DNA of 64,000 nt from Acanthacorydalis orientalis (lineage: Eukaryota > Arthropoda > Insecta > Megaloptera > Corydalidae), in NCBI GenBank assembly GCA_034766995.1, contig CM068313.1, positions 32,138,496-32,202,495 of the forward strand, written 5' to 3'. The notes beneath the pieces are model-generated. The model saw only the letters and a list, made by a program, of their open reading frames with translations, made no database searches and had not been told where the DNA came from. The position numbers and the translations under genes are program-made. How positions within the stretch are numbered: the stretch's first letter is position 1; each line of letters opens with the position of its first letter. Shown piece by piece: positions 49,691-62,577 of the stretch.

Positions 49691-50837
49691 ATACTATGAA
49701 GTGCATATTAAAATTTAGTATATGTGTAATTTTGAGTAATTATCTGTGATATATACTAATCTGTGCTGATAGTACAATAACGAATTGGAGCATATTTGAT
49801 TTTGATAATATTAACATTCAATTTAGTTATGTATTCATAATATTAATTTTTTATGTTAATCTTTTATAAACATCTGTTTATACAAACTGACTAACTGTGT
49901 TTTTTCACCAATATAGAAAAATTATCGATCGAAATTGAAATTTGTTTCATATAATAAATTAATATTAAAAATCATATATATATATATATACATTTCTATC
50001 AGTGAATAACATTTACTTAATATTTATACCGCTGTATACATTAAACTTGTTTAAAAAAATAGTTATTTAATTTCAGTGTCTGAAAAATAAGAAACAAACT
50101 ACTTTTAATTTGAAGATTAATGAAATTTTATTCTAATTCGTAATTTTAATCAGATAATAGAAACAGAAAGATAAACCAATACCCATTATTAATAAAAAAA
50201 TGATTCGTTAAAGTCTAAATATTGTAATATTTTTAAATGAATAGAAATTCGGAAGATAAATGCATAGTTTACTTACTATAACAGTATGTATTACTTGTAA
50301 TTATATATTTATTGAAATCCTTGAAAGACATTTAGCTTGAATAAATTTTATTATTGATAACTTTTATTTAGTCGGAAAATAAAAAAAGTAAATCTAAAAT
50401 GTTATATTAAAAATTATAAAAGTCTGGTACAAGAAAAATACATTTCTCTCAAAAAACATAACTCATATTTTCAATATTTCTTTGGATTTTAAAATAATAT
50501 TTAAAAAATGAAGGGAAATGTTTATAAAATTAATAGTCTAGTTACTTTTAACAACTTCTACAAAACACAATTTCACAAGCACTTGTTTATTTAATTATCG
50601 TATTAATTAATTCATATATTGGTACGTAAGTTAATATATTTATATGAATAATTTTAGAATTCTAGTAAAATCAAACATCTTGAAAAGATGTATATGAATT
50701 TTGTCATAAAATTGCAAAAATATGTTTTAAGAAAAAATTGAATTCAGTCATTTATCTTAGAAAATAAGTTAAGAAGAAAACATTCATTTGTTTCGAATCC
50801 ATTGTCTTTTTACTTTTTTTTAATTTCTTTACATTTC

Positions 50838-50894
<57 letters not shown>

Positions 50895-51000
50895 CGCGCG
50901 AAACACTCAGATATACAATGTTTAGTAAGAAAATGAAGAAAATCAAATATAATATAACGCAAGTGAATAATCCATCTAGTTGTAAAATAGTTAAGTAGTA
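49691..51000. other. AT-rich upstream DNA
   Basis: TA tract at 50,841-50,891. Open frames over it (50,752-50,946 and 50,810-51,049) are microsatellite artefacts. Confidence 0.6.
50841..50891. repeat. (TA)n microsatellite
   Basis: About 25 TA units. Confidence 0.92.
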
Positions 51001-51330
51001 GCCGTACAGTCTTGTTATGTTCTTGGAAAGTGGATTGAATTCTTAACATCTGAGAAATCCATTTCGCCCACCCACTGGGTTAAGCGGAAAGCAGGACGTT
51101 CCGCACTGAGTGCATTTTCAGATCCTGTTTACCATATATATCACTCTTCCTTAGAAATAATAGCAGATCCATGTAACAGTCCATTAGTGGACGGATTTAT
51201 TTTCATTTTAAAAACGAAGTAACTAAGAACGCGCCGGCGTCTAAGCCTCTTTCGACAGCCAGCCAAGCAGCAAGTAGATTTCTCGTAAGTTTGTGCGTTA
51301 CGTAATGTTTTTCAAGTCGCATTATATGTA
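51001..51330. promoter_or_regulatory. Upstream island 5 (holds copy B)
   Basis: GC-richer block of about 330 bp containing the inverted copy B of the 104-bp element and a CpG-containing flank (AACGCGCCGGCGTC). No coding signal. Confidence 0.38.
51106..51209 (-). repeat. 104-bp duplicated element, copy B (inverted)
   Basis: Reverse complement of 33,785-33,888 at 91 of 104 positions without gaps. Twelve of the 13 differences are transitions. One copy is in LMO intron 1 and one lies upstream of the gene. Confidence 0.85.
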
Positions 51331-51430
51331 AGCTGTTTTTGGACATATTTTTAGAGAACATAAATCTATTTTTTCCGTGGTGTGATTTTTTTTACGAAAT
51401 ATGTTTTACATATACTCACAAATATGTACG

Positions 51431-51447
51431 TGTATATATATATATAC

Positions 51448-51521
<74 letters not shown>
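51431..51521. repeat. Compound TA/CA/TA microsatellite
   Basis: TA units, then (CA)n, then about 28 TA units. Confidence 0.92.
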
Positions 51522-51525
<4 letters not shown>

Positions 51526-52425
51526 CAACTACTTTCCTAATTTGTTTTAAATATAAAATATTTTCATCAATAGCAAATGTTTTTCTTTGTTAAATTATTG
51601 CTATGAAATATATATCGTTAACTAAATTCATATCTATTTCTTAAATAAACTGTCACCCAATCTTAATTTACATTTAATTCACTTAACATGCATTTTATAT
51701 CTCGTCTAATTTTTATAGTATACCTTATTCTCAGTTATTTTATTTGGGAAGTTAATAAATTATATATTCTGATACTTTTTTGTATTTTTAATATTTCATA
51801 ACTGTTACTTGTTTTCCACAATCTTGAAAGAATCATTTACTAATAATTTATTTTCTTATGTATGTTATTATACAACAAATTTTATTATAATAAAATAATT
51901 TCTTGTTACACTATTTTAATAGAAGATTTTTAGCTTTAAGAAAAAAATAATTTTATATTTTTAGTTAAATGTAAAGAAACAGTATTTTTTACTTTGCTAT
52001 TTTGATAAAAATATTTTACATGTTTTTTAGAACATTTATCTGGACATAACTCCGTTAAGAAGTTTCGTTACGGTAAAAATTTAATAAATAATTTTCATTT
52101 TGTTTTTAAATTACATAAGAAAACTGTCAAGAATTAAACTCATTACTTATTCAAATTTATAGTTTTTTCTACTGAAAGATGAGACACGTTCGATAGTCGG
52201 TCTCGAAATCCAACAAAGATATAATTTTATAAAATATCTGTTAAAAATAGCGTTTTGGAATATCAAATATGTATATAATTAGGTATTAAATTTCTGAACA
52301 TTAAGCATTTAATTAATTAATGTGCTATATAATTACATTTTATAATCTGTTTTCAATTATAATAAGTTTTTTATTTTCAAATTCGTTTAAATGTACACGA
52401 AAAAATATATTTCCAATAAATATAC

Positions 52426-52428
<3 letters not shown>

Positions 52429-52461
<33 letters not shown>
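52429..52461. repeat. (TA)n microsatellite
   Basis: About 16 TA units. Confidence 0.9.
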
Positions 52462-52462
<1 letters not shown>

Positions 52463-52530
52463 CATCAAATTTTTTAATAAAATATCTCAAAATACAATCG
52501 TCAGTATAAGATAGACGAAGATACCATGTA

Positions 52531-52920
52531 GAATAAAACAATGAAGAATTCCCGTCTAGTGCCCGCCGTCTGACGTTCGGTAAAAAGAAGATTGTCATTA
52601 ACAATTATCCGTTAACAAAGACAACATTTTCGCACGGATAATGGTAGTAGAGGTAACTGCAGCTGTCCGCAACGCCATGCCTTCATAGGGTTCATGTTGA
52701 ATGCATTGTAGGAGCTTGGGCGACTTGTTAGCGCTAATGAAACAGCTTGCGTCGTAACAAGGATTGTTACACTAATGAGGAACTCTCCTTCACGATGTTA
52801 GTTGTGGAACTTGGGTAGCTATATCTACCTCATACCACCATCGACATGCATTGTATGTACATCCTAATCGTCTGTACAGGCCGCAGGCTGTCTATGGATA
52901 CGAAAACTTACTTGTATTAG
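52531..52920. promoter_or_regulatory. Upstream island 6
   Basis: About 390 bp of higher complexity with GCAGCTGTCC (E-box CAGCTG), GCGCTAATGA, ACTAATGAGG and CATTAACAATT homeodomain-type sites. No coding signal. Candidate enhancer. Confidence 0.35.
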
Positions 52921-53605
52921 AACTAATGTATGTCCTAATTAGGTATTAAATCCTGTATTATATTGATCAAATTTAATTACTGAACAAATATCATATTAAA
53001 TCTAACAATAAATAGATATGTACAATTATAATTTTATATATATATATATATAAAGTTCAAGAAAATACAATTATATATAATACTAAAAAGTATTTTAATA
53101 TTTTATTTTCAATAAATGTATCTATAAGTTAAGAACATTTTAATAATTTGAAATTTCATTCACATATCTGAATATTTCAGAAAAATTTTAAAAATTAAAT
53201 ATGTTTTTATACACAAATTTAATGTAAAGTTCACTAAATGTTACACAAATCTTCTAAAACTAATCTAAATTACAAATTGTAACCGAATAAGTAATTAAAA
53301 CAAATTCGAATGAATTATTTACAATAGATTGTATTATATATTTTACTGGTGGTATTCGTCTTTTTAAATCACTTGAATTTCTGTTCTCTACTTCTAATTT
53401 TAGCTCGTGTACTATTTTCAAATATATTTCAGATAATCTAGTTTTATAAAATCTACTTAAAATGCGTATGTATAAAACGAGTAGAGAGGAACAGAAAAGC
53501 AAGTGATCAAAAAGGAAGAACGCACCTACAACAAAGCATTAACGCAATCACACAAATAAAAATACACAATTATACATTTAAATAACGTATTAGCACGAAT
53601 ATGAG
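52921..53605. other. AT-rich upstream DNA
   Basis: Nothing recognisable. Short TA tract at 53,034-53,052. Confidence 0.55.
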
Positions 53606-53892
53606 ACAACCCCAATTATAAGACGAGTCCCAGTTTTTTACAAAGAAAACAGAAAAAATGTTGATTTACGTTCTAATAGAAATTAATATTTATAAAAAGT
53701 ATACAAATACATATTTAAAACTAGTTCAAGAAAATTATGTGTTTCAGTATATGCCATTAAAGTCAATTGTTGTTAAACTATTAATTTTACTTTGGAATGT
53801 CATCCTGAACTTCTGAAGATACAAATATAAGACGACACTAGTTTTTTAATAGATCTATGAAACAGTACCTCGTCTTATATTTGAGCTAATAA
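53606..53892. mobile_element. Probable pogo/Tigger-like non-autonomous DNA transposon remnant
   Basis: ATTATAAGACGAG (about 53,616) near the left end, ATATAAGACGAC (about 53,825) inside, and CTCGTCTTATATTTGAG (about 53,869) at the right end as the inverted counterpart. AAGACGAN..C.AGTTTTTTA is repeated at the first two. TATAAGACGA-type ends are seen in pogo-like elements. No transposase frame; boundaries uncertain. Confidence 0.42.
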
Positions 53893-54643
53893 GATAGTAC
53901 CAATTAATTAGTAAAAGTCTATAAGAATGCAACTTTTATCGATTATTTGAATATTTTTGGAATGATATTTTAACAAACGTTATTTACAATTACAATATTA
54001 CAATTCGAAGGTATATCAATAAAGAAATTCAAGTATTTAAATAACATTAGTAACTTAATTCATCTGATATAAGAAGGTTATAATATGTATGTGTCTTAAA
54101 AGCATGTGTATGTCTTGATATTAAAGAAAATAAAACAAATACTGATAATACTTGCTGTTTCATGAAACACTTTACATTTCAAGCATATATAATGTAAAAC
54201 ATCTGTGTCGCCAATTTATTTATTTTTTCTTATATTGTGGTGTTTATTGTTTGGCGAATTCTAAATTGTTTATATATATATAAATATTAGATCATACCTC
54301 TCACTTAACTGAATTATATTTAATAAAATATGAGTTAATGTATAAACCCCAAAAATGAACTTAGGAAAAAACATCGATATTTGTAGTGTTGCGACAGTAC
54401 AAAATAAATTAAGAAATTAAATGTAAAATTAAAATTAAACAGAGGATTTATTTATTAAATGATGTAGCATATAAAAAAAAAATTTAAATCTCCATCAATT
54501 TCACTATAGTAATAATCATTTTCTATTAATTAATTCCTATAAACTACGAGTATTTCATTACAAGCCTAAAACATATTCAGACTTTATTACAAACTATCCT
54601 TTTATTTAAATTATTCATCAAGAATAACAAAATATCGTTACAC

Positions 54644-54686
<43 letters not shown>

Positions 54687-54780
54687 TTATGTTTATATAT
54701 ATATATATATATATATATGAACATAATGAACTTTATCTTTTAATTATGACAATGTTGCTTTTTTATCATACATATAAAAT
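53893..54780. other. AT-rich upstream DNA
   Basis: Holds TA tracts at 54,645-54,683 and 54,693-54,718, the second enclosed by near-perfect inverted arms (TTCATTATGTT ... AACATAATGAA). Confidence 0.6.
54645..54731. repeat. TA microsatellites with inverted flanks
   Basis: The second TA tract lies between TTCATTATGTTTATA and its complement with one mismatch. Confidence 0.85.
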
Positions 54781-54970
54781 TGCGTTGCGCCTCAAATAGC
54801 ATGTTAATTAAATTGTGCACAGCAAGTGGGGCTAATTAAATGTCAGAAAGGCGGAATACTGGTTGGGGACTTCAATATAAGCGAAGAGTCTGGCTTTGTC
54901 AACTCACTTATTCATTAATATTTGCCTAGTGTGCTTTCAAAAAACTTCCATTATTCATACTGGACATTTT
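54781..54970. promoter_or_regulatory. Upstream island 7 with paired homeodomain sites
   Basis: 190-bp block with TTAATTAA (54,804-54,811), CAAGTGG (54,823-54,829; NK2-type core), CTAATTAAAT (54,832-54,841) and CATTAATA. Dense homeodomain-type sites in a GC-richer context suggest an enhancer. Confidence 0.38.
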
Positions 54971-56007
54971 CGCCATTTAAGTCAAATTTTCGATTATAAC
55001 CATGATTATTACTTGAAAAACTTTTTTCAATGTGTTTTCTATATTCTTTAATTTATTTTTACATTATAATTAATATTTTAAAATATTCTTACACGGTATT
55101 CACTAACACAGCATAAATTAAAAGAAAAAATAATAAAATAAACATATTTGTTTTTAAAATTTTTAATATTGTGCTTACTAATTCAGTAAAAATATAAAAA
55201 AAATAATATAAAATATTAATATAAAATAATTGTATTTTTGATCCAAGGGTAAAGATTTACATTAGTTTCTAATATTAAAGATTGGTATTTCATATACGAG
55301 ATTTCAAAAAATTAACAGAGAAATGAAAAGTTATTGTTATAAATGATATAAATATATAATTGATTTAAATTAATTCTCAAATTATTTTTAAATTGTTTTC
55401 AGTATACATACATCTATATAAACATAAATTACAAAATCCAAAAAGTATTTATTACAAATATTAAAAAATACTTTCGTTTTAAAAAAGAAAATAATTAACA
55501 ATTCAAATATATTTTAACGAAAATAAATGTATCAATGTTAAATATATAATATTTTTCCAGAGAGAAAAATATCTTTTTTACTACTTACTACTTTCACACA
55601 AAAAATAAACAAAATTGTTATTCAACAATGAGCATAAAAATAATGGTATGAAATAATTTTATTGCAAAGTCATTACTTCAATCTATTTGCTAGAACAATT
55701 TTATTTCTAAACTCGTTTAAACGATTTTTATTACTTACAATTTTATTTATCCAGAAATAAATTATTATTGGTTTTTATTTCCCTCAAAAATGTGTTTTGT
55801 CCATAAATACCAGTCCAATTTAAATTAAATTTAAAAGAAACATATGGAATTTAATAATTTTGTTTAATTTTATTTAAATTCAAATAATCATTTTAAAACT
55901 TGAACTGAAAAACAATTCAACTTTTCGTTATTTGATAATAGATAAAATAACTATCTACAAGCATAGGAATTATATATATATATATATATATATACATTAT
56001 ATACATA

Positions 56008-56060
<53 letters not shown>

Positions 56061-56200
56061 TATATACATATATATATACGAATTTATGATTAAACGAAAA
56101 TTACCTTTATAATTCTTCTAAGAATTCTATAAAGCAAGTAATTCAATCAAATTATTTCCCTACTTTTTTCAATTAATTTCATAAAATCATATTAAAATGT
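54971..56200. other. AT-rich upstream DNA
   Basis: TA-rich repeat block at 55,971-56,079 with the motif TATACATTATATACATAT repeated at both ends. Otherwise nothing recognisable. Confidence 0.6.
55971..56079. repeat. Interrupted TA microsatellite with terminal direct repeat
   Basis: TATACATTATATACATATAT occurs at about 55,991 and again at about 56,056, around pure TA. Confidence 0.85.
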
Positions 56201-56340
56201 AAATCTGTACTCCAGCTGTCGGCACAACTGAGAACAATAGTTGAGTTTTGCTGCTCTTACTTGCTGACTACAACTACTTACATCGACTAGAAACATGATA
56301 TTAAACGTATAAACAATGTGTATACATTGTTACACGTTAT
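56201..56340. promoter_or_regulatory. Upstream island 8
   Basis: 140-bp block with CCAGCTGTCGG (E-box) and TTGCTGACTAC (AP-1/Maf-like half). No coding signal. Confidence 0.25.
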
Positions 56341-56495
56341 TATGTTACTCATATAGTTACATTTTTAAGTATTTGAATGAAAATTTAATTAACAAATTCA
56401 GCTTACAACTTTTGTATATTTAATTAAGTGTTAAGTAACATTACTATAATTAAAACGTAAAAATATTAGATACATCTGTATACGCTAATTATACG

Positions 56496-56553
<58 letters not shown>

Positions 56554-56779
56554 CATCTATTCAAATCCCATGTTACTTTTGTAACATAAAAGTAATTAAA
56601 TAACCGATTACAATATAAATTACTTACAAGAGAATTAGTTTAAATACTTCGCGCTTCACTACGAGAGACTTTCATTGTCAATATTTTTTAACATATAAAT
56701 TTACATTTCACACAAAAATGTTAACATTGTTTTCTCGAATACATAACACTCAAAATACTTTAACATAAAATTTATTACA
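56341..56779. other. AT-rich upstream DNA
   Basis: TA tract at 56,487-56,550. A donor-like CTTGTAAGTA on the minus strand at about 56,630-56,621 follows a GC-richer stretch (CTCTCGTAGTGAAGCGCGAAG) and could end a distal non-coding exon; unproven. Confidence 0.4.
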
Positions 56780-56896
<117 letters not shown>

Positions 56897-56904
56897 CGTT
56901 ATTA

Positions 56905-57340
56905 AAATGAGTGCACAAAGTATGTAATGCGATGCTCTGCACAAAAATAATATGGGATATGACATTAAAATATGTTATCAAAAATTTCACTGTTCTCTCA
57001 TTATGATCCCAATAATATATTATTTGATATTCTAATAATACCTTGCATGCATCTTTTGTAAAAAAATTCTAATTTTTTTATAACAATTCATTGATTTTAC
57101 ACTTAAAAATATTTGTTCTATTTCAAAATGACCTTAATACAAGACTAAAAATTTCAGAAATTATTCACAAAATATACATGTATATACAAGATACATGTAG
57201 ATAGATGTAAAGCTAGTGTGGACTATCAAATTATTAAATGAGCTAAATCGGAAGAACGATGGATTTCTCTAAAATATATTAAAAAATTTCGGATTTGTAT
57301 TGTACATAGAGTCGGGCTATATACTTTTGTGCACTCATTT
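56905..57340. mobile_element. Tc1/mariner-type MITE (436 bp)
   Basis: Left end AAATGAGTGCACAAAGTATG and right end ATACTTTTGTGCACTCATTT are inverted repeats. With one gap the similarity extends for about 40 bp (TATRTAxxxCGAxxCT region). Both ends are bounded by TA (56,903-56,904 and 57,341-57,342), the target-site duplication expected of Tc1/mariner elements, whose ends often read AGTGCACAAAAGTAT. The interior is AT-rich with no transposase frame, so it is non-autonomous. Confidence 0.82.
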
Positions 57341-57342
57341 TA

Positions 57343-58400
57343 AGAACAATTTGTGTACATATATATACATACGTGTATAGTCGATGATAAAATACATATT
57401 ATTATAGTTATTAAAAGAGTAAGAAATTTAACTACATTTTATAATGTTTTAATTTATTTATATATAATTATATTTAATAGCGAATATCATAAATAATAAT
57501 ACAAAAGCGTTACGATATTCCAATACAACAAAAATATATAAAAATCATACATGTAATAAATAGAATCAATGTCATAGAAGATAAAAAATGCAGGTTCTAA
57601 CAAAACAGATAATTTAACTCTGGACCCTATCAAGCAACAGGCAAAGAAACTTCAACCGCAAATTATTTGTTTTAATATGAAAAAAAAGTTGTCAAAAATA
57701 GAAGTCTTTGAATACTTGATATAAAAAAACGAGCTATTCGTCAATGTCTTATAGTATACTTTAATGAATATTTATCTATTATTATTACTGAATAAATAAT
57801 AATATTTATGATGTGTTTAACAAATCCCAAGAGAAACTTGAAATTATTATCAAGTAATTCTATGAATGTAGACAGGTGTCATAATATCTTATATTATAAT
57901 AAAATTGAACGTTTTATATTAATGAAATAGTTTTATTTGCAACTTATAAAAGAATAAATACTTTTTATAGACAATTGATTATTTTTAAACTGCAATTCTC
58001 ATTATCACTTTAAAATAAATTTTAATTAAAATGTTAGCTAAGTATTTATCAACAAATATTTTTATCCCAATTTATAAACATAGGTATGAAATTATTATTG
58101 TATATTAATAAAATTTCTTTAATCGATGGTAACTGTCAATAATTGGAGTATTGAAATATTTGTATTTTTTTAAAAAGCAGAAACAGAAAGCACATATTGT
58201 GTATTTCGATTATATACTTATATTATCTATATTTGTATTTATTGAATTTATTTTAAAGTGAAAAATCGTAAATAATAAATAACATCAATATTAAATAAAA
58301 CAAAATTGTAAAACGATTAAATTTCATCCATTTTTACAATCATTTCAAATACAAAGTAAAAATAAATTATATCGATAGATAATTCAAAACACCTATACAA
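57343..58400. other. AT-rich upstream DNA
   Basis: No supported gene or repeat. A slightly more complex stretch at 57,585-57,665 is unidentified. Confidence 0.55.
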
Positions 58401-58800
58401 AATGAGTTGGTATTGCAGTTTCGTCTGCAATCCACTGATAAAGAAGAAAAGAACGAAAAAGAACATAACTGCTCGAACATCTGATAAGTCCGAATAGAAA
58501 TAGCGGGGAGAAAAAAAGAAGAGCAGCTTCTCAGTTCGAATGACGGGTTATTGTTTCCGTATCCTACGTCACACCAGACCAAAACGAATTGACAATTTTC
58601 CGCGCGGTTTATTCCCGTTGGAGTTGAACCGGAAATCAGATGAGAAACAGAAAATAGCGGGGCTTGTCAGAAAATTGGTTTCCTTCTTGAACGGATCTAG
58701 ATAAGCGGCCGTCTGTACGACCGAAGGTATGCCTGTTGGCCTCGCCAAAGCGTCCCCATTGCGCTGGCTAGCACGCGCTCTCTAGCTTTATACTCAAGTC
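58401..58800. promoter_or_regulatory. Upstream island 9
   Basis: About 400 bp of higher GC and complexity (TCCTACGTCACACC, TTTTCCGCGCGGTTTA, GATAAGCGGCCGTC). TACGTCA is CRE-like and GATAAG is a GATA-type site. The minus-strand open frame 58,367-58,582 has no known domain. Confidence 0.33.
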
Positions 58801-59304
58801 TACTACTTTATGTACTTCGCCTCAAATCAAATGCTTTACTTCAAAACAGTTGACCATATTTATTGCATATGTGAATAAAAGGTGACCACATAAATATATA
58901 GCATTTAATTCAAAACTTTTAAATGTATTTCAATAAATATTCTCAAATATATTTACTTTTTATAAATAAAACAAATAAATAAATAAAACACAATATAAAT
59001 AAACAGTTAAATCAAATAATTTTATGTACATAAACAAAACATAAACGAAAAATATTTAAAAGTAATTAATTGAGTGAAAAAAATTCTTCAAATCTGTAGA
59101 TTGTGTTTTCTTTTTTCATTATTTATTTTTTAAAAGTTATTGTAATTTCTTTAGATATGACACAGATATTGATACCACATTAAAATAATTAAGTATAATT
59201 TATTAAAAAATCCATACTTAATAAGATTAAAGAATATGACTTCTTTTAATATGTTGATTGGTGAGTTATTGTGGTTTTAGGGCACTTCGTTCTCAATATG
59301 TATT

Positions 59305-59347
<43 letters not shown>

Positions 59348-59820
59348 TAAATGATTTTCTATTTAATTTTTTGTAATTATTTCCTTATTATAAATACAAG
59401 ACGTTTTATTTTTGTTTTTCTACAAATTATTGATTTTAATTTAAATTTTCATATGAAGAATTTTCAACAAAAAATCACATTATATTCACTGTGCTACTCT
59501 TTCTTAATTTCAAAGATGAAAAATTGATATAGAAAGAGCTTTTTAAATTTAAACTTTGTTTTCTTCGTTAAAATTTTAAAAAAAAATATTAGAAAAAACA
59601 AATCAAATATAAAAATTATATACAGGATATTATTGAAAATGAAACACTATAATTCTCTTTTATATCTTTAAACTATAAGTTTTTCCATAAAGTATTTTTA
59701 AGAAAGAGAAATTATATAAATACATTATTAAACGTATCTTTTAGTGGACTTTATTATAATTCAATATATTTGAAAAGAAATGTGTAACAAAATTGCTACT
59801 CTTCAAATTATCCTTCTTTA
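58801..59820. other. AT-rich upstream DNA
   Basis: TA tract at 59,311-59,345; otherwise nothing recognisable. Confidence 0.6.
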
Positions 59821-60195
59821 CAAATAGACTGGCCAGTACACAACGAGTCGAGAAAATCGGCACAGTTAAATTCGAAACATAATTTCACGCGGCTTTGTGT
59901 GAAAGCAGTAGCGCCCGTGAGTCACTCTAACAAGCCTTGTCAGAGGCGCGTGACGTAACTTCCACGTACCATTTTAATGAGGGGCTCGTTATAACGAGTA
60001 GGAGGCACCATATGTTAGAACAAATTGACACCTCCGCCGCCTCGGAGGTCTTCTGCTTTATCTTCTTGTTCGCGGCTCTGGCCGCCGTTGCTTTCACACT
60101 GTTGTCGGCAATTAGCGAGAGACTTAACACAGTAGCGCACACCGATCGCTTCGTGAACGTCTACCTGACGGAATTTATTCATAAATCTATTAGAT
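59821..60195. promoter_or_regulatory. Upstream island 10
   Basis: About 370 bp of high complexity. CGTGACGTAAC (CRE-like) near 59,949, TTTTAATGAGG, and a hairpin ACCTCCG/CGGAGGT (60,030-60,049). A plus-strand open frame of 90 codons (59,937-60,209) covers it, with a hydrophobic run FCFIFLFAALAAVAF, but the opposite strand is also open and no family is recognised. I treat it as non-coding while noting the possibility of a small membrane peptide. Confidence 0.33.
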
Positions 60196-61740
60196 ATTCA
60201 AAAATATAGAAAGGAAATCTTTTAGAGATTTTTTGTAATAAATAAATTTCTTGAATTTAATATTTCCGCAAGATATAAAACTAAATTTATAAAATTTATG
60301 AAAATTGTTATGAATAGTCGTTATAAAATAATATAAAAATAGAAGATAATCTCATTTCAATTATCCTCAAATATTTTTCCACATTTATTTGTAGAAATAA
60401 TAAATAATAAGTATTAAAAATAGCAAAATATTTTTCTAATTAAAACTTAAATTTAGAAATTGTAGAAATTTATTTTATTAGAAATGTTTTTTATTGAAAT
60501 TATTAAATTTTGTTAATTCCATATATTTTTCATTTATATTACACATTTTCATATCTAAAATAAAAAACCCCGATAGCAATATTTTCTTATCTTTAAATAA
60601 AACAATATCAATCCTTAATTGTAAGATATAAAGGAGAATTTTATAAGATAAACTATTTTATTAGCACAAAAGTTTATATTAAGAAATATATTGAATAAAA
60701 TGTTGGTATTATTATAACAATATTTCATAACTATTATAATAGTGAACAGGCTTGCTTAGAATAGTAAATTTGATATCAGAAATTTCAATAAGAAATAAGG
60801 TTTAATTTTTTAGTGATTCTCCTTCTCAATGTGTTCTTAAAGTCTTTCATTGAATGATATAGAGGTTTAAATATATAGAGAAATACTTCATTTCAGGGAT
60901 AAGTGCCGCTATGAAAAATAGAAATTCACCCAATCGATTCTTATAATTTTCTAATTCAATTTTTAATACATGATCATTTATTTTGTAAAAAATAAATATT
61001 GTTCTTTCATTAAATTTATTTTATACTGGATACCTGCCAAATATTTAAATATATAAAATAAAATTCAATGTTTTCTTTTTTCTTCATAGCTTTCCCATCA
61101 TTTAATTTGAATTATTCAACTTAAATGTCTATCAAAGACAAAATATGTATCTTTTCTTTTAATTTGATCATTACTATGCATTTTCATAATATTATTATTA
61201 GGGAAGTTTAATAAACTCTTTACAAAAATCTAAAAAAATGCCTGATCATAATTTACGAACACATCTGATAAATCTTAAATTAATTTTTTTATTTATCTTT
61301 CATATCAGTATAGAAATTTAATTCTGTTTTAATTCTCATGACAAACTATCAACTCGTATTCGTGTCTTATACTTTAATATTGTTTTGTCCATATATTATT
61401 AATGTTTTATTATATAAAACTATTAATGCAGTACTAATACAAAGACACCATTACTTTGGTTTTAATATGTGTTTTGGACGTAAATGATTATCTTTAGTTT
61501 TTGACATTTGATAAAGTAGAAACGATCCCATTAAAAGCGAATCTTCTTTCTTTAGATCAGATAGTTTCTAAAGTAAGAGATTCTTTCAAAGATTATAAAA
61601 AAAGTTATCTAATCATTTTTCTTCATTTACATGATACCAAACTGCAATTATGATTAATTATTATTATTTAAACAAAGCATTTTTATTGCTTATAAAACAG
61701 ATTTTTAATAAAACATGTTTTCGTATTTTACACATTTTAT
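60196..61740. other. AT-rich upstream DNA
   Basis: About 1.5 kb without gene, repeat or motif that I can support. Confidence 0.55.
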
Positions 61741-62030
61741 ACGCATGTAGTAGTGGTAGTTTCCTCGATGCTGTATTTCGAATATCTTAGCGGTATTTTA
61801 ATGATGTGACTACAATACGGTAAGAGATGTCTGATAATGTACTCTTCCCATCACACCACCAATCTAATAACTTCGTCATCGGTTTAATTAACGCCGCTGT
61901 TTCAAGAGATGGCGTGTTCAAACAACGCGGAGTTACAGCGTGCGGGACGTGTTTCTCAATAACTTGCTGACTAACGATGGCACACATAATGGATACTTTG
62001 ATTAAAAATTGAACATTCAACTTAATTGCT
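61741..62030. promoter_or_regulatory. Upstream island 11
   Basis: About 290 bp GC-richer block with GGTTTAATTAACGCC (homeodomain-type) and TTGCTGACTAAC (AP-1/Maf-like). The minus-strand open frame 61,787-62,020 has no known domain. Confidence 0.32.
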
Positions 62031-62458
62031 AAGGCTTTGATATGTTGAGTGGCATAGAGGTATTCTTTTTAATAATATTTTCCTAAATTATATTATATAT
62101 AATTATTATAATATTAAGAATAATGTAATTCTGAATGATAATAACAAAAATGATGAAACGTAGTAGACGAAAAAACTTTTTAAGTAATTCAAATTATTTA
62201 TATCATTAATTTGCACAATGTTGCTCGATTTCCAGATTGGGATTCTTTATTTATTAATTGCTAATAACTTTCGGAAAAATATTTATTTTGATTTCTGAAA
62301 TATGGCTCAATATATTCACTTGTTCTTTACATAATTAATAAAATTATAAAACTAAAAACTTAAAAACCAACATTCAATTCATATTTATCAGAATAATTAT
62401 AATTTATATGAAATTATTTTTTCTTGTACTTGTTTTTCATATGTATATATGTATACAT

Positions 62459-62517
<59 letters not shown>

Positions 62518-62528
62518 TATTTTATATG

Positions 62529-62577
<49 letters not shown>

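Larger units (their letters stand above)
51331..52530. other. AT-rich upstream DNA with TA microsatellites
   Basis: Compound TA/CA/TA tract at 51,431-51,521 and TA at 52,429-52,461. Open frames across them are artefacts. Confidence 0.6.
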
